This document shows, in pieces, positions 1-4,524 of a stretch of 5,348 nt of DNA. How positions within the stretch are numbered: position 1 is the first letter of the stretch; each line of letters opens with the position of its first letter. The position numbers and the translations under genes are program-made. Under the pieces are notes generated by a model. It was not told the DNA's origin. It saw nothing but the letters and a program-made list of their open reading frames with translations, and searched no databases. The stretch is from Planctomycetota bacterium. GTDB taxonomy: Bacteria > Planctomycetota > Planctomycetia > Isosphaerales > Isosphaeraceae. The stretch is from NCBI GenBank assembly GCA_021777685.1, contig JAJYDH010000437.1:1-5348 (forward strand), given 5' to 3'.

Positions 1-420
1 GAGCTGATCGAGGGGATGGGCGGGCTCGACGCCCTGCTCGCCGAGAGCGACTTCGTCGTGATCGCCGCCCCGCACACGCCCGAGACCGCCGGGCTGTTCG
101 ACGCCCGGACCATCGGCCGGATGAAGCCGACGGGGTATCTCATCAACATCGGCCGGGGGGCGATCGTCGTGCTCGACGACCTCGTCGCGGCCCTCCGGTC
201 CGGCTCGATCGCGGGCGCGGCGCTCGACGTCTACGAGGTCGAGCCGCTGCCGTCCGACCACCCGCTCTGGGACTTCCCCAACGTCATTTTGACGCCCCAC
301 ACCGCCGGCTATTCGCCCGTGATCGCCCGCCGCCACCTGGAGACGCTCGTCGAGAACGTAAGCCGGTTCGCCCGGGGCGAGCCGCTCCTGAACGTGGTCG
401 AGAAGGTTCTGTGGTTCTAA
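1..420 (+). CDS. D-isomer-specific 2-hydroxyacid dehydrogenase, C-terminal part (5' end outside window)
   Basis: The reading frame is open from base 1 and ends at TAA 418-420, giving 139 residues of a protein usually 310-340 long; the N-terminal part lies outside the window. The family oxidises or reduces 2-hydroxy/2-oxo acids with NAD(P)H in the cytoplasm. Visible family marks, numbered from the first complete codon: the AAPHTPET loop at about 22-29; INIGRGA with the substrate-binding Arg at 52; GAALDVYEVEPL with the catalytic Glu at 81; and LTPHTAG with the catalytic His at 100. The C-terminal NLV-type tail (RFARGEPLLNVVE) is also typical. The substrate (phosphoglycerate, glyoxylate/hydroxypyruvate or another) cannot be decided because the substrate-binding N-terminal domain is missing. 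An internal ATG at 16 is not the true start, since the homologous fold continues upstream of it. The gene converges on the lipoprotein gene, with overlapping stops. Family assignment is secure; substrate is unknown. Confidence 0.93.
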   Translation, partial: ELIEGMGGLDALLAESDFVVIAAPHTPETAGLFDARTIGRMKPTGYLINIGRGAIVVLDDLVAALRSGSIAGAALDVYEVEPLPSDHPLWDFPNVILTPHTAGYSPVIARRHLETLVENVSRFARGEPLLNVVEKVLWF

Positions 421-974
421 CGCGCCGGCGTGACCACCAGCTCGATCGTGGTGAACCCTTCCGACTTCCCCCGCGAGAGGACGACGACGACCGAGAACCC
501 CGGCCCGCCGGGGCCGACCATCGTGGCCGTCCGGACGGCCTGGCGGCCGGTCAGGCCGGTGTACGACGCACGGAGGGTCGGGAAGTCCGGCTGGTCCGCG
601 TAGAAGGGATTGGGGCCCGACGGGGACAGCCGCTTGTCCTGGAAGGTGAGCGTGGATGGCCTGTATTCGGGGTCGAGATCCAGCTTCCGGCCGAAGAAGG
701 CGTAGACCGTTTCGAGGGTGTCGGAGGTGTCGTAGGCGTAGAGGGCAGGGGCCCTGATCCGGGCGGCCTCCCTCGGCTCGGCCGCGATCTCCTCCAGGCC
801 GACCTTGCCGGAGGCGATCAGCTCCGGGTCGAACCGGGCGATCGGCCGGGCGCCGGGGTATTCCCAGGCCATGAGGTCGAAGGTCGGCGGCGGGGCCTGG
901 ACCGCGGGCGTGGACGGCCCGCACCCCGGTGACAGGGCGAGCATGAGGAGGACCGGGCCGGCGAGTCGTCGCAT
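417..974 (-). CDS. predicted secreted lipoprotein of unknown function
   Basis: This is a 185-residue protein I do not recognise. From the ATG at 974 it begins MRR, followed by a hydrophobic stretch (about residues 4-14) and LSPGC, with a candidate lipidated Cys at 18. That is a plausible type II signal peptide, although Ser rather than Leu/Val at -3 is not ideal. After it come a short Pro-rich linker and a soluble domain rich in beta-prone segments near the end (FSVVVVLSRG, TTIELVVTPAR), so it probably sits on a membrane facing the periplasm. An alternative TTG start at 1004 overlaps the upstream Uma2 stop as TTGA and has a weak AAGG before it. I prefer the ATG because it puts the signal peptide at the N terminus, though no clear Shine-Dalgarno precedes it. 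The gene lies 26 bases after Uma2 on the same strand and is probably co-transcribed. Its TAG stop (417-419) overlaps the dehydrogenase TAA. Confidence 0.7.
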   Translation of the reverse strand: MRRLAGPVLLMLALSPGCGPSTPAVQAPPPTFDLMAWEYPGARPIARFDPELIASGKVGLEEIAAEPREAARIRAPALYAYDTSDTLETVYAFFGRKLDLDPEYRPSTLTFQDKRLSPSGPNPFYADQPDFPTLRASYTGLTGRQAVRTATMVGPGGPGFSVVVVLSRGKSEGFTTIELVVTPAR

Positions 975-1000
975 TCGGGGATTCCGAGTCGGGCGGGAGT

Positions 1001-1693
1001 TCAATCGGCCTTGTTCAGGGAGGCGAGGAAGGCGGCATGCTCGGGCGTGGCGACCCCCCGGCGGAGCACGTCCACGAGCCGGGCCAGGTCGGAACCGACG
1101 AGCGCGGCCGGGTCGAGCCAGAGGCCGGGGAAGGTCTCGCTCCGATAGATCCCGTCGGCCCCGGGCGCGAGCCGGTCGTATCGCCCCTCGCGGAGGACAT
1201 ACCAGTCGATCGCCCGGTCGAAAACCCGCCAGACGATGTATTCGCGGACGTTGTTCCGACGGTAGACGCGGAACTTGGTGTTCAGGTCGATGCTCGCGGT
1301 GCTGGCCGCCACCTCGACCACCAGTTCCGGGGCCCCCTCGATGTAGTCGTCCTCGCTCACGACCGCCTGGCCGCCCCGGGCCGGGTCGATGATCATCGCC
1401 ACGTCGGGCTGGGGCATGTTGTCGCCGTCCAGCCGGATCGAGACGTTATCGCCGACGATGACGCCGGGCGTGAGGGACTCGTAGGTGAAGAGCCATCCCG
1501 AGATGTGGACGTGCGGGCGGCCGTGACGGTTCAGGCGGACGGGCGATCCCATGTGAACGACCCCTTCGATGAGTTCCGCCTTCTTGAGCCCCGGCATCGC
1601 GTCGAAGCGGCGCTCGAACTCATCGCGGGTCAGGTGGTCGCCCGGCTCCAGCGGCGGGGGCGCGGCCCCGGTCGCGACTTCGGCCTGTGCCAC
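1001..1693 (-). CDS. Uma2 family protein (DUF820, PD-(D/E)XK nuclease fold)
   Basis: This is a 230-residue protein of the Uma2/DUF820 family, which has a predicted restriction-endonuclease-like fold. The family is very abundant in cyanobacteria and planctomycetes and its cellular role is mostly unknown. Motifs in order: an early helix with AELIEGVVHM (Glu 40 and Glu 43), RHGRPHVHISGWL, PQPDVAMI (Asp 97), ELVVEVAAST (Glu 127), the helix DLNTKFRVYRRNNV (Lys 140), and REYIVW. The Asp 97, Glu 127 and Lys 140 set is the expected catalytic pattern with the lysine displaced onto the helix, as is usual in this family, so the protein looks intact. The start is GTG at 1693, preceded by GGAGGAG six bases upstream. 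The frame stays open to a TTG at 1771, but that TTG lies in the likely -35 box and the added residues resemble non-coding sequence. The lipoprotein gene follows 26 bases downstream. Actual nuclease activity is inference only. Confidence 0.88.
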   Translation of the reverse strand: MAQAEVATGAAPPPLEPGDHLTRDEFERRFDAMPGLKKAELIEGVVHMGSPVRLNRHGRPHVHISGWLFTYESLTPGVIVGDNVSIRLDGDNMPQPDVAMIIDPARGGQAVVSEDDYIEGAPELVVEVAASTASIDLNTKFRVYRRNNVREYIVWRVFDRAIDWYVLREGRYDRLAPGADGIYRSETFPGLWLDPAALVGSDLARLVDVLRRGVATPEHAAFLASLNKAD

Positions 1694-1742
1694 GGTCTGC
1701 TCCTCCGTCCGTCCGCCGTGCGGTGTCCCGGCCCACGCACCG

Positions 1743-1771
1743 ATTATCCGTCGGGACGGGCCGTGCGGCAA
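1743..1771 (-). promoter_or_regulatory. candidate sigma70-type promoter for the Uma2-lipoprotein pair
   Basis: Read on the minus strand there is TTGCCG (1771-1766; 4 of 6 matches to TTGACA), a spacer of exactly 17 bases and GATAAT (1748-1743; 5 of 6 matches to TATAAT). Transcription would begin near 1736, leaving about 43 bases before the GTG start and its GGAGGAG. This is a motif match judged by eye only. Confidence 0.45.
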
Positions 1772-1786
1772 GGACGGCCGCCGTCG

Positions 1787-1811
1787 CCGCGAGGCCCATT
1801 CGACCTCGCGG
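1787..1811 (-). terminator. stem-loop just after the EF-hand gene, possible terminator
   Basis: A perfect 8-bp stem CCGCGAGG / CCTCGCGG (1787-1794 with 1804-1811) encloses a 9-base loop. It starts five bases past the TGA of the EF-hand gene. No T-tract follows on the minus strand, so it is not a classic intrinsic terminator. It may stabilise the 3' end or reduce read-through into Uma2. Confidence 0.4.
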
Positions 1812-1816
1812 AAAGT

Positions 1817-2332
1817 TCAGGAGTCGCCGAGGCCCGGCCCGGGGGTGGCCGATTCCGGCGGCTTGCCGACGACCGGCGGGAAGTGGTGCTCTCTCCTCGC
1901 CCGGTCGAACTCGGCCGGGTCGATCCAGCCCTTGCCGGCCGTGTCGGCCTCGCGGACGAACCGGGCGGCCTCCTCGGGGGTGAGGTGGCCGTCGTGGTCG
2001 ACGTCGGCCTCCTGGAGCCAGTGCCGGCCGGGCCGGCGGGACATCCCCTGGCCGACGAGCCTCGGGTCGGGCTGGTGGAGGGTCGGCCCGTCGGGCCGAG
2101 GCCCGGCGTACTTCTGCCGCCCATGCCCCAGGCCGATCGCCAGCGACGCGGCGACGACCGCGAAGACCACGCCGCAGACCGGCGAGAACGGGCACGCCGC
2201 CTTCTTCTGGGCCAGCAGGCAGAGCCCCGAACACGCCATCGACAGGGCCAGGCCGATCGCGATCGCCCCGATCAGGTCGTCCGGCGAGAGGTCGACCAGG
2301 CTGTCATAAAGGTGGGTGAAAAATCCAGACAT
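1817..2332 (-). CDS. membrane-anchored EF-hand domain protein
   Basis: A 171-residue protein starting at ATG 2332, with GAGGAA seven bases upstream. After a short polar N terminus (MSGFFTHLYDSLVDLSPDD) there are two hydrophobic segments, about residues 20-41 and 52-69, joined by a Cys- and Lys-containing loop (QKKAACPF). A Pro-rich linker then leads to a C-terminal EF-hand pair at about 110-141. The first loop, DVDHDGHLTPEE (110-121), fits the calcium-binding pattern exactly, with Asp at 1, 3 and 5, Gly at 6, Leu at 8 and Glu at 12. The second, DTAGKGWIDPAE (130-141), keeps Asp 1, Gly 6, Ile 8 and Glu 12 but has Ala and Lys at positions 3 and 5, so it probably binds poorly or not at all. Short EF-hand proteins are common in planctomycetes and their roles are largely unknown. 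The open frame continues upstream to 3595, but that part is antisense to the HD gene. Calcium binding is inferred. Confidence 0.85.
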   Translation of the reverse strand: MSGFFTHLYDSLVDLSPDDLIGAIAIGLALSMACSGLCLLAQKKAACPFSPVCGVVFAVVAASLAIGLGHGRQKYAGPRPDGPTLHQPDPRLVGQGMSRRPGRHWLQEADVDHDGHLTPEEAARFVREADTAGKGWIDPAEFDRARREHHFPPVVGKPPESATPGPGLGDS

Positions 2333-2413
2333 GGCGCGTTTCCTCGGTCCGATCGGTGTCCCGGGAGGCTCCCCGGCCCGGTAATTGAGAGGCGACGTCG
2401 ACGCCCGGACCGG

Positions 2414-2429
2414 CCGGGAAAAATCCCGG
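2414..2429 (-). promoter_or_regulatory. small hairpin in the likely 5' leader of the EF-hand gene
   Basis: CCGGGA and TCCCGG form a 6-bp stem around four A on the plus strand (four T on the minus strand). It sits between the candidate minus-strand start point (near 2441) and the ATG at 2332. A second short stem, CCGGG/CCCGG, lies at 2361-2376. They could shape the leader, but such short GC stems are expected by chance in DNA of this composition. Confidence 0.2.
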
Positions 2430-2447
2430 AGACCGGGGGATCGGCGC

Positions 2448-2476
2448 ATTATCCCCCCTCCCGGGCCCGAGGTCGA
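2448..2476 (-). promoter_or_regulatory. candidate sigma70-type promoter for the EF-hand gene
   Basis: On the minus strand there is TCGACC (2476-2471; 4 of 6 matches to TTGACA), a 17-base spacer and GATAAT (2453-2448; 5 of 6 matches to TATAAT). The start point would be near 2441, giving a leader of roughly 110 bases. The -10 box is the same hexamer as in the Uma2 promoter candidate. Its -35 box touches the inverted repeat at 2475-2503. Confidence 0.42.
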
Positions 2477-2503
2477 GTTCCGGCCACCCCTGTCCGGGAA
2501 CTC
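2475..2503. promoter_or_regulatory. inverted repeat between the two divergent promoters, candidate operator
   Basis: GAGTTCC (2475-2481) is the exact reverse complement of GGAACTC (2497-2503). Two more pairs follow beyond a one-base bulge (GG 2482-2483 with CC 2494-2495). The arms are separated enough for a dimeric regulator. It overlaps the -35 of the minus-strand promoter and lies about 27 bases upstream of the plus-strand -35. The binding function is an inference from position and symmetry. Confidence 0.35.
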
Positions 2504-2529
2504 GCGATGGGAGGTCACGCCGCCTCGCC

Positions 2530-2557
2530 TTGACCGCGATCCTCGGCCGATGATAGG
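2530..2557 (+). promoter_or_regulatory. candidate sigma70-type promoter for the nucleotidyltransferase-HD gene
   Basis: TTGACC (2530-2535; 5 of 6 matches to TTGACA) is followed after 16 bases by GATAGG (2552-2557; 3 of 6 matches to TATAAT), so the -35 is good and the -10 weak. The start point would be near 2564, after the TTG at 2558 that could otherwise open the frame. This supports one of the downstream ATG codons as the true start. Confidence 0.35.
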
Positions 2558-2668
2558 TTGAAGTCGTCCTCTCGTCCCTCGGGACGCCCGGCCGGCCGGC
2601 AGGACCCGGCGGCCGATCGTCCCTCGCCCCGCGCCGCCTCGATGGGCACACCCGGCGCACCCCTCCTC

Positions 2669-3781
2669 ATGGCCGACGAACGCATCCGGCGGCAGATCGC
2701 CTTCCTCGCCGCCCAGTTGATGTACCACCGGACCGAGTCCGAGTACTTCACCGCCAAGCGCAAGGCCGCCAAGCAGCTCGGGGTCGAATACCGATTCCGG
2801 CCCGGCGACCTCCCCTCCAACGCCGAGATCCGCGACCAGATCCAGGCGATGGCCCGCGTCCACGAGGGGCCGAAGCGGCTCGAACACCTCAAGGACATGC
2901 GCTTCGAGGCCCTCCGCCTCATGCGCAAGCTCGCCAGGTTCCGGCCCCGGCTCATCGGCAGCGTCTGGACCGGCCACATCCGGCACGGGTCCGACATCGA
3001 CATCCACATCTTCTCCGACAGCCAATCGATCGTCACCGACACCCTCGACGACTACGCCTTGCCCTACGAGGTCCAGAAGAAGCGGATCGTCAAGTATGGC
3101 GAGGAGCGGGTCTTCACCCACATCCACGTCGACGACCGCTTCCCCTTCGAGCTGACCCTGTACCCCGAGGACAAGGTCCATTACGTCTTCAAGTCCTCCA
3201 TCACCGGCCGGCCGATCGAGCGGGCCTCGATCGCCGAGCTGGAGGCCGCGCTCAAGGCCGAGGACCCCGACGTCGACCTCGACTTCGAGGTCCAGCGGGT
3301 CGAGGACCACGTCGACCGGTTCGAGCTCTACCGGATGCTCCTCCGGCCGCTCGAAGGCGTGAAGCAGGGCCCGAAATACCATCCCGAGGGGGACGCCCTC
3401 TACCACAGCCTCCAGGTCTTCGAGCTGGCCCGCGAGCAGAGGGGCTACGACGAGGAATTCCTCCTCGCCGCGCTCCTGCACGACGTCGGCAAGGCGATCG
3501 ACCCGTCCGACCACGTCGTCGCCGGCTTGCAGTCGCTCGAAGGGACGATCACCGGGCGGACCGAGGCCCTGATCGCCTTCCACATGGACGCCCACGCCTA
3601 CCGGAACGGCACCCTGGGCGCCCGCGCCCGGACCCGGCTCCAGAACTCGGAGGATTTCGAGGACCTGATGCTCCTCCAGGAATGCGACCGCAAGGGCCGA
3701 ATCCCCGGCGCCATCGTCTGCGAGCTGGCCGAGGCCCTCGACTACATCCGCAAGCTGGCCGAGGAGGACGACCAGGGCTGA
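2669..3781 (+). CDS. nucleotidyltransferase-fold plus HD-domain protein
   Basis: A 370-residue two-domain enzyme. The N-terminal part has the DNA polymerase beta-type nucleotidyltransferase signature: GS at 97-98 and GSDIDIHIF with metal-binding Asp 109 and Asp 111, and a candidate third carboxylate, Glu 161, in FPFELTLYP. The C-terminal part is an HD phosphohydrolase domain: His 246 in ALYHSLQVF, His 271-Asp 272 in AALLHDVGKAID, His 305 in IAFHMDAH, and a late Asp 340 in ECDRKGR. Both sets look complete, so both activities are plausible. The same domain order occurs in bacterial CCA-adding enzymes, but the CCA-enzyme RxxGGxVRD-type motif is absent, so I do not call it one. The substrate is unknown. 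Start: the frame opens at TTG 2558 with ATGs at 2642 and 2669, none with a good Shine-Dalgarno. I chose 2669 because the earlier residues are low-complexity Pro/Arg/Ser and the preceding promoter makes TTG unlikely; ATG 2642 remains possible. A strong hairpin begins seven bases after the stop. Confidence 0.85.
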   Translation: MADERIRRQIAFLAAQLMYHRTESEYFTAKRKAAKQLGVEYRFRPGDLPSNAEIRDQIQAMARVHEGPKRLEHLKDMRFEALRLMRKLARFRPRLIGSVWTGHIRHGSDIDIHIFSDSQSIVTDTLDDYALPYEVQKKRIVKYGEERVFTHIHVDDRFPFELTLYPEDKVHYVFKSSITGRPIERASIAELEAALKAEDPDVDLDFEVQRVEDHVDRFELYRMLLRPLEGVKQGPKYHPEGDALYHSLQVFELAREQRGYDEEFLLAALLHDVGKAIDPSDHVVAGLQSLEGTITGRTEALIAFHMDAHAYRNGTLGARARTRLQNSEDFEDLMLLQECDRKGRIPGAIVCELAEALDYIRKLAEEDDQG

Positions 3782-3787
3782 CCCTCA

Positions 3788-3850
3788 TCCCGTAGGGGAC
3801 GCTCCGTCGCCGCCGGTCGAATGACGGGACGCGGAGCGTCCCCTATGGGA
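3788..3850. repeat. long inverted repeat (19-bp stem, 25-base loop), REP-like element or terminator
   Basis: Bases 3788-3806 pair with 3832-3850 over 19 positions, all Watson-Crick except one G-T. The core is TAGGGGACGCTCCG and its complement. It begins seven bases after the HD gene stop, so it can act as a transcript 3'-end structure, but no T-tract follows. The core GGAGCGTCC occurs a third time at 3897-3905, which suggests a dispersed repeat family rather than a terminator made for this gene. The loop 3807-3831 shows nothing recognisable. Confidence 0.7.
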
Positions 3851-3895
3851 CCCCGCGTCGTCCTCGGGCCGGTCCACCTCGCTCGCCAGAGGACT

Positions 3896-3940
3896 CGGAG
3901 CGTCCGGGACGGCATTCCCACGCGGGAGCTTGGGAACGAG
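3896..3940. repeat. degenerate repeat patch: CGGAGCGTCC copy plus TTCCCA/TGGGAA palindrome
   Basis: CGGAGCGTCC (3896-3905) repeats the arm of the preceding inverted repeat. Directly after it, TTCCCA (3915-3920) and TGGGAA (3931-3936) form a 6-bp stem around CGCGGGAGCT. From memory, sequence of this type (GGAGCTTGGGAACGAG) recurs in planctomycete and cyanobacterial intergenic DNA, where its minus-strand reading gives spurious SQAPAWE peptides. I cannot confirm that here. Confidence 0.5.
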
Positions 3941-4044
3941 GATGGTTCGCCCGGATTCTCGGAAATTGTATGCTCAGAGTGCGCCCGGATCGCGATAGTA
4001 TCCGGGTCGGCCACGACCTCGGGGCGGAGCCTCGCCGTCGTCGC
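3941..4044. other. intergenic stretch without a recognised gene
   Basis: I see no credible coding frame or RNA gene. CCCGGAT (3984-3990) and ATCCGGG (4000-4006) form a 7-bp stem with a 9-base loop, and CGCCCGGAT occurs twice (3948-3956 and 3982-3990). Both are short enough to be chance in GC-rich DNA. Confidence 0.5.
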
Positions 4045-4107
4045 GGTTGGGTTTGAATTCCGGTGCGGCCTGGGTTGGGTCTGAATTCCGGTGCGGCCTG
4101 GGTTGGG
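4045..4107. repeat. 28-bp tandem array, left part (two full units and the start of a third)
   Basis: Units run 4045-4072 and 4073-4100 with one difference (TTTGAATTC against TCTGAATTC); the first 7 bases of a third unit, GGTTGGG, fill 4101-4107. The shared core is GAATTCCGGTGCGGCCTGGG. Each unit carries an EcoRI-type GAATTC. The array resumes in exact phase at 4282 after the interrupting element. No unit is a good palindrome and there are no variable spacers, so this is not CRISPR. Confidence 0.9.
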
Positions 4108-4272
4108 GGCTTTGCGCTTTTTCTCTCGCCGCTGAGACAGTTTATGGATGTCCGGTGGAAATAGGAAATCTGGGATGTCAAATCCGAGATGTCAAATCTG
4201 AGATCTCTAATTTTCCTGTCCTCCCAATCGTCCCATAAACAATCTCGGCGGCTAGCGTTTCTGTGCAAAGCC
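4108..4272. mobile_element. 165-bp palindromic MITE-like insertion with 9-bp target duplication
   Basis: Its ends are GGCTTTGC (4108-4115) and GCAAAGCC (4265-4272). Without any gap, the outer 40 bases of each side match as inverted repeats at 29 of 40 positions, including GTTTATGG with CCATAAAC. The same register continues inward (AGGAAA 4163-4168 with TTTCCT 4212-4217), so the element is one imperfect palindrome centred at 4190. The flanks are TGGGTTGGG on both sides (4099-4107 and 4273-4281). Removing the element and one flank copy joins the 28-bp array in perfect phase. Hand-counted GC is 79 of 165 (48%), far below the surroundings. The interior holds no coding potential, so it would need a transposase supplied elsewhere. 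An 11-bp duplication (CCTGGGTTGGG) with a 163-bp element fits nearly as well. The parent transposon family is unknown. Confidence 0.8.
4166..4207. repeat. three tandem 14-bp units inside the palindromic element
   Basis: The units AAATCTGGGATGTC (4166-4179), AAATCCGAGATGTC (4180-4193) and AAATCTGAGATCTC (4194-4207) follow one another without spacing and differ at one to three positions. They occupy the apex of the palindrome. They resemble the AT-rich ATTTGAGATTT-type short tandem runs found between genes in some planctomycetes (from memory). Confidence 0.75.
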
Positions 4273-4330
4273 TGGGTTGGGTCTGAATTCCGGTGCGGCC
4301 TGGGTTGGGTCTGAATTCCGGTGCGGGCCG
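4273..4330. repeat. 28-bp tandem array, right part (target duplicate, end of unit 3, unit 4)
   Basis: TGGGTTGGG (4273-4281) is the duplicated target. Bases 4282-4302 complete the third unit begun at 4101-4107, and 4303-4330 is a fourth unit whose last bases diverge (GCGGGCCG in place of GCGGCCTG). The array therefore originally had about four units over some 112 bases. Confidence 0.88.
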
Positions 4331-4351
4331 TGCCGTACCAACAATCCGGAT

Positions 4352-4380
4352 GGTGGGGCTCGCCCGAGGCTCGACCCACC
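4352..4380. repeat. palindromic dispersed-repeat-like sequence
   Basis: GGTGGG (4352-4357) pairs with CCCACC (4375-4380), and CTCG (4359-4362) with CGAG (4365-4368) inside it. The sequence continues as CTACG. A motif of this style (GTAGGGTGGGTCGAG on the minus strand) recurs as a dispersed repeat in many bacterial genomes, as I recall it; only one copy is present here. Confidence 0.45.
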
Positions 4381-4524
4381 CTACGCAGATTGCCGATTTT
4401 GTGAATGGGTTCGTTTGGGAAACGGTCATGGGGGCGGCTCGGATGGCGGCCGGGGGTGGATTGCTTTACAACGGAGTCTCGCCCGGCCTCCTCGCCCCGG
4501 TCCCTTCGAGCAGGATGCGACCCG
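4381..4524. other. leader region upstream of the anchored Pro-rich gene
   Basis: This leads into the ATG at 4525. I find no convincing promoter: TTGCTTTACAAC (4461-4472) contains a -10-like TACAAC, but nothing resembling a -35 box lies 16-18 bases upstream. AGGA at 4512-4515 is a weak ribosome binding site nine bases before the start. Confidence 0.4.

Noticed and set aside
1694..1771. TTG start at 1771 for the Uma2 gene
   Set aside because: GTG 1693 has GGAGGAG at ideal spacing, and the longer form would run through the promoter.
1001..2332. A toxin-antitoxin or defence system built on the Uma2 protein
   Set aside because: No antitoxin-like small gene, methylase, helicase or other defence partner is adjacent. 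Uma2 proteins are commonly scattered in such genomes.
1037..2533. Long plus-strand frame of 498 codons opposite Uma2 and the EF-hand gene
   Set aside because: It is rich in Arg/Gly/Asp/Val with no recognisable domain, and it lies opposite two genes with family motifs and good starts.
2558..2668. TTG start at 2558 or ATG at 2642 for the HD-domain gene
   Set aside because: The extra residues are low-complexity Pro/Arg/Ser and TTG 2558 lies next to the candidate -10 box. ATG 2642 cannot be fully excluded.
2333..3595. Long minus-strand frame continuing upstream of the EF-hand gene
   Set aside because: It is antisense to the nucleotidyltransferase-HD gene, a mirror of GC-rich codon use. The real start at 2332 has a Shine-Dalgarno and a promoter.
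3984..4006. CCCGGAT/ATCCGGG hairpin as an intrinsic terminator
   Set aside because: A 7-bp stem with no T-tract, more than 200 bases from the nearest gene end, is not distinguishable from chance in GC-rich DNA.
4045..4330. A CRISPR array, suggested by 28-bp repeats
   Set aside because: The units abut without spacers; the only interruption is one 165-bp palindromic insertion, and no cas gene is visible.
3843..4429. Open frames on the minus strand and short plus-strand frames across the repeat region
   Set aside because: Their peptides are direct readings of the 28-bp array (RTGIQTQP, HRNSDPTQ) and of the palindromic repeats (RSQAPAWE), with no ribosome binding sites and no domain character.
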